Origin: Lysobacterales bacterium
GTDB lineage: Bacteria; Pseudomonadota; Gammaproteobacteria; Xanthomonadales; SZUA-5
Assembly (NCBI GenBank): GCA_022841325.1
Contig: JALHRS010000004.1
Location: forward strand, 85,021-137,273
Length of the DNA: 52,253 nt
Direction of reading: 5' to 3'
Positions 51,018 to 52,253 of this stretch are shown here, piece by piece. The notes beneath the pieces are model-generated. The model made no database searches and was not told the origin of the DNA. It saw only the letters and a program-made list of their open reading frames with translations. Positions within the stretch are counted from its first letter, which is position 1. Each line of letters opens with the position of its first letter. The position numbers and the translations under genes are program-made.

Positions 51018-51926
51018 CTACAGCCCCAGCAGTTCGCCGGCACCGGCAGCGAGCAGGGCGTCGGCGACGGTTTCGCCCAGCGCGACTGGTTCACCGAGCG
51101 GCCCGGTGCCCTGGGCGCGGACCACGCGGCCGCTGGTGGCGTGTCCGACCAGTCCCTGCAGATGCAGCTGCTTGCCGGCGATGGTCGCCAATGCGCCGAT
51201 CGGCACCTGGCAGCTGCCGCCCAGACGCCGGTTGAGCGCGCGTTCGGCATCGATGCGTGCCGCCGTGGCTTCGTGGTGCAGAGCGCGGACCCGGTTGATC
51301 GTGGCGCGGTCGCCGGAGCGGGTCTCGATGCAGATGGCGCCCTGGGCGGCAGCGGGTAGCCAGTCCGGCACGCTCAGGCTGGCGCGGATGCGGGCATCGA
51401 AGCCCAGTCGCTTCAGCCCGGCCACCGCCAGAATGATGGCGTCGTAGTCGCCGGCGTCGAGCTTGGCCAGGCGGGTGTTGACGTTGCCACGCAGATCGCG
51501 CACCTGCAGGTCCGGTCGTCGCGCCTTGATCTGGGCGTGCCGGCGCAGGGACGAGGTGCCGACAATGGCGCGCTCAGGCAGCGCATCCAGATCGGCATGG
51601 CTGTTGCTGACGAAGGCGTCGGCCGGATCCTCGCGTTCGAGGATCGCCGCCAGTTCGAAGCCGGCATCCAGTTCGACCGGGACATCCTTGAGCGAATGCA
51701 CCGCGATGTCGGCCTCACCCCGTTCCAGCGCCAGTTCCAGCTCCTTCAGGAACAGGCCTTTGCCGCCAATCGCTGAAAGCGAGCGGTCCAGCACCTCGTC
51801 GCCGCGGGTGGACAGCGGCACCAGTTCCACATCCAGAGACGCATCCAGCGCGCGCAGGCGCGCGGCCACATGCTCGGTCTGCCACAGGGCGAGTTGACTC
51901 TTGCGGGTGGCGATACGCAGCAGCAT
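51018..51926 (-). CDS. hemC: Porphobilinogen deaminase (hydroxymethylbilane synthase)
   Basis: A 302-aa enzyme that condenses four porphobilinogens into hydroxymethylbilane for haem and related tetrapyrroles. The dipyrromethane cofactor cysteine is C239 in GGSCQVPIG, the catalytic aspartate D81 in VHSLKDVP, and [17 protein letters not shown] and [12 protein letters not shown] carry the arginines that hold the substrate acids. ATG at 51926 gives the standard N-terminus [15 protein letters not shown]. The usual gamma-proteobacterial neighbours (algR before it, hemD after it) are not adjacent: algR ends at 23311 and the gene downstream is the divergent RDD protein. Confidence 0.96.
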   Translation of the reverse strand: MLLRIATRKSQLALWQTEHVAARLRALDASLDVELVPLSTRGDEVLDRSLSAIGGKGLFLKELELALERGEADIAVHSLKDVPVELDAGFELAAILEREDPADAFVSNSHADLDALPERAIVGTSSLRRHAQIKARRPDLQVRDLRGNVNTRLAKLDAGDYDAIILAVAGLKRLGFDARIRASLSVPDWLPAAAQGAICIETRSGDRATINRVRALHHEATAARIDAERALNRRLGGSCQVPIGALATIAGKQLHLQGLVGHATSGRVVRAQGTGPLGEPVALGETVADALLAAGAGELLGL

Positions 51927-52059
51927 GCAATGGTTCCGGCAGGGATCAGAAACCGGAGTAGAGAGCAAAACGGGCGCGGGGGAAAGTTCGGGGGGCTGGA
52001 AGTGCCACTTTGAGGGGGACAAGTCTTTGCCATGCCTCGCTTCACTGCAAGGCTGGAGT

Positions 52060-52110
52060 AAAAGCAGGACGCGAAGGACGCGAAGGAAAAGCAGAAAGGA
52101 CGCGAAGTCT
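52060..52110. repeat. 9-bp-period purine repeat, single arm
   Basis: AAAGCAGGACGCGAAGGACG-CGAAGGAAAAGCAGAAAGGAC, matching the middle part of the cluster at 50749-50952. Confidence 0.6.
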
Positions 52111-52208
52111 GGACCCACAAGAGCCTACTTCGGGGCGCTGAAGTAGATGCCATGAGGGCCGTGGACGCGAGATCCTCTGCGGTGCCTAAACCTGAAGGAG
52201 CTACGCTG

Positions 52209-52253
52209 ATGTCCACGACCCTCGCTGCAAACGCTACCACTTTCAACATCACG
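52209..52253 (+). CDS. Start of an unknown gene at the right edge
   Basis: ATG at 52209 follows an excellent AAGGAG with 8 bp spacing, and the frame stays open for the 15 codons left (MSTTLAANATTFNIT). The strong start signal supports a real gene; too little is visible to name it. Confidence 0.6.
   Translation, partial: MSTTLAANATTFNIT

Overview
The window looks like a chromosomal segment of a high-GC gammaproteobacterium, most probably of the Xanthomonadales (Lysobacterales). The evidence is: an E. coli-like MetJ with canonical met boxes; a type II thymidine kinase of the xanthomonad type; AlgZ/AlgR, XerD, HemC, L28/L33 and AlaA of gammaproteobacterial character; a TonB receptor paired with a TPR-sulfotransferase; and a giant secreted protein ending in a FANGFE-type tail. 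The order-level placement is an inference from protein resemblance.

Layout, left to right. (1) 1-298: the end of a probable integrated element, bounded by a 3' fragment of a tRNA-Arg(CCG) gene. (2) 388-11471: a three-gene minus-strand operon of a two-domain peptidoglycan hydrolase (Tlde1/DUF2778-like plus lysozyme-like) and two giant proteins (2004 and 1319 aa) that I do not recognise. This is the best candidate for an undescribed system. (3) 11719-18555: thymidine kinase, then a methionine locus: metJ co-oriented with two glycosyltransferases; a sigma70-type promoter overlapped downstream by three tandem MetJ boxes; metY; and a fused homoserine acyltransferase-homoserine dehydrogenase. (4) 18665-23311: FHA-GGDEF protein, DnaQ-like exonuclease, phosphopantetheinyl transferase, DUF1499 protein and the AlgZ/AlgR two-component pair. 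(5) 23678-30091: a 2137-aa secreted beta-helix/ASH-repeat/DUF11 protein with a terminator. (6) 30173-32807: a LysR regulator divergent from an NTF2-like protein, a 50-codon small ORF and a quinone oxidoreductase. (7) 32866-37550: a cNMP/CBS/DUF294 protein, a two-subunit sodium:solute symporter and the rpmB-rpmG operon. (8) 38122-43892: TPR-sulfotransferase, TonB receptor, a small membrane protein and an AI-2E-type transporter. (9) 44575-52253: SGNH hydrolase, alaA, trmL, an APH-like phosphotransferase, xerD, an RDD membrane protein, hemC, and the first codons of a gene that leaves the window.

The intergenic DNA is rich in small repeats: REP/REPIN-like palindromes, a GC-rich ~90-bp element in three copies, an A/G-rich 9-bp-period family, arrays with a strict 7-bp period but different sequences (GTGCCCC, GGTTGTN, TTTTTCC), and a 238-bp element with terminal inverted repeats that seems to have inserted into another repeat. 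No rRNA, intact tRNA, CRISPR array or complete insertion sequence was seen.

How the genes fit together: the methionine block encodes aspartate semialdehyde to homoserine to O-acyl-homoserine to homocysteine, with its own SAM-responsive repressor. The symporter, its small subunit and the cNMP/CBS/DUF294 protein form a familiar uptake and control module. AlgZ/AlgR and hemC, neighbours in pseudomonads, are about 28 kb apart here.
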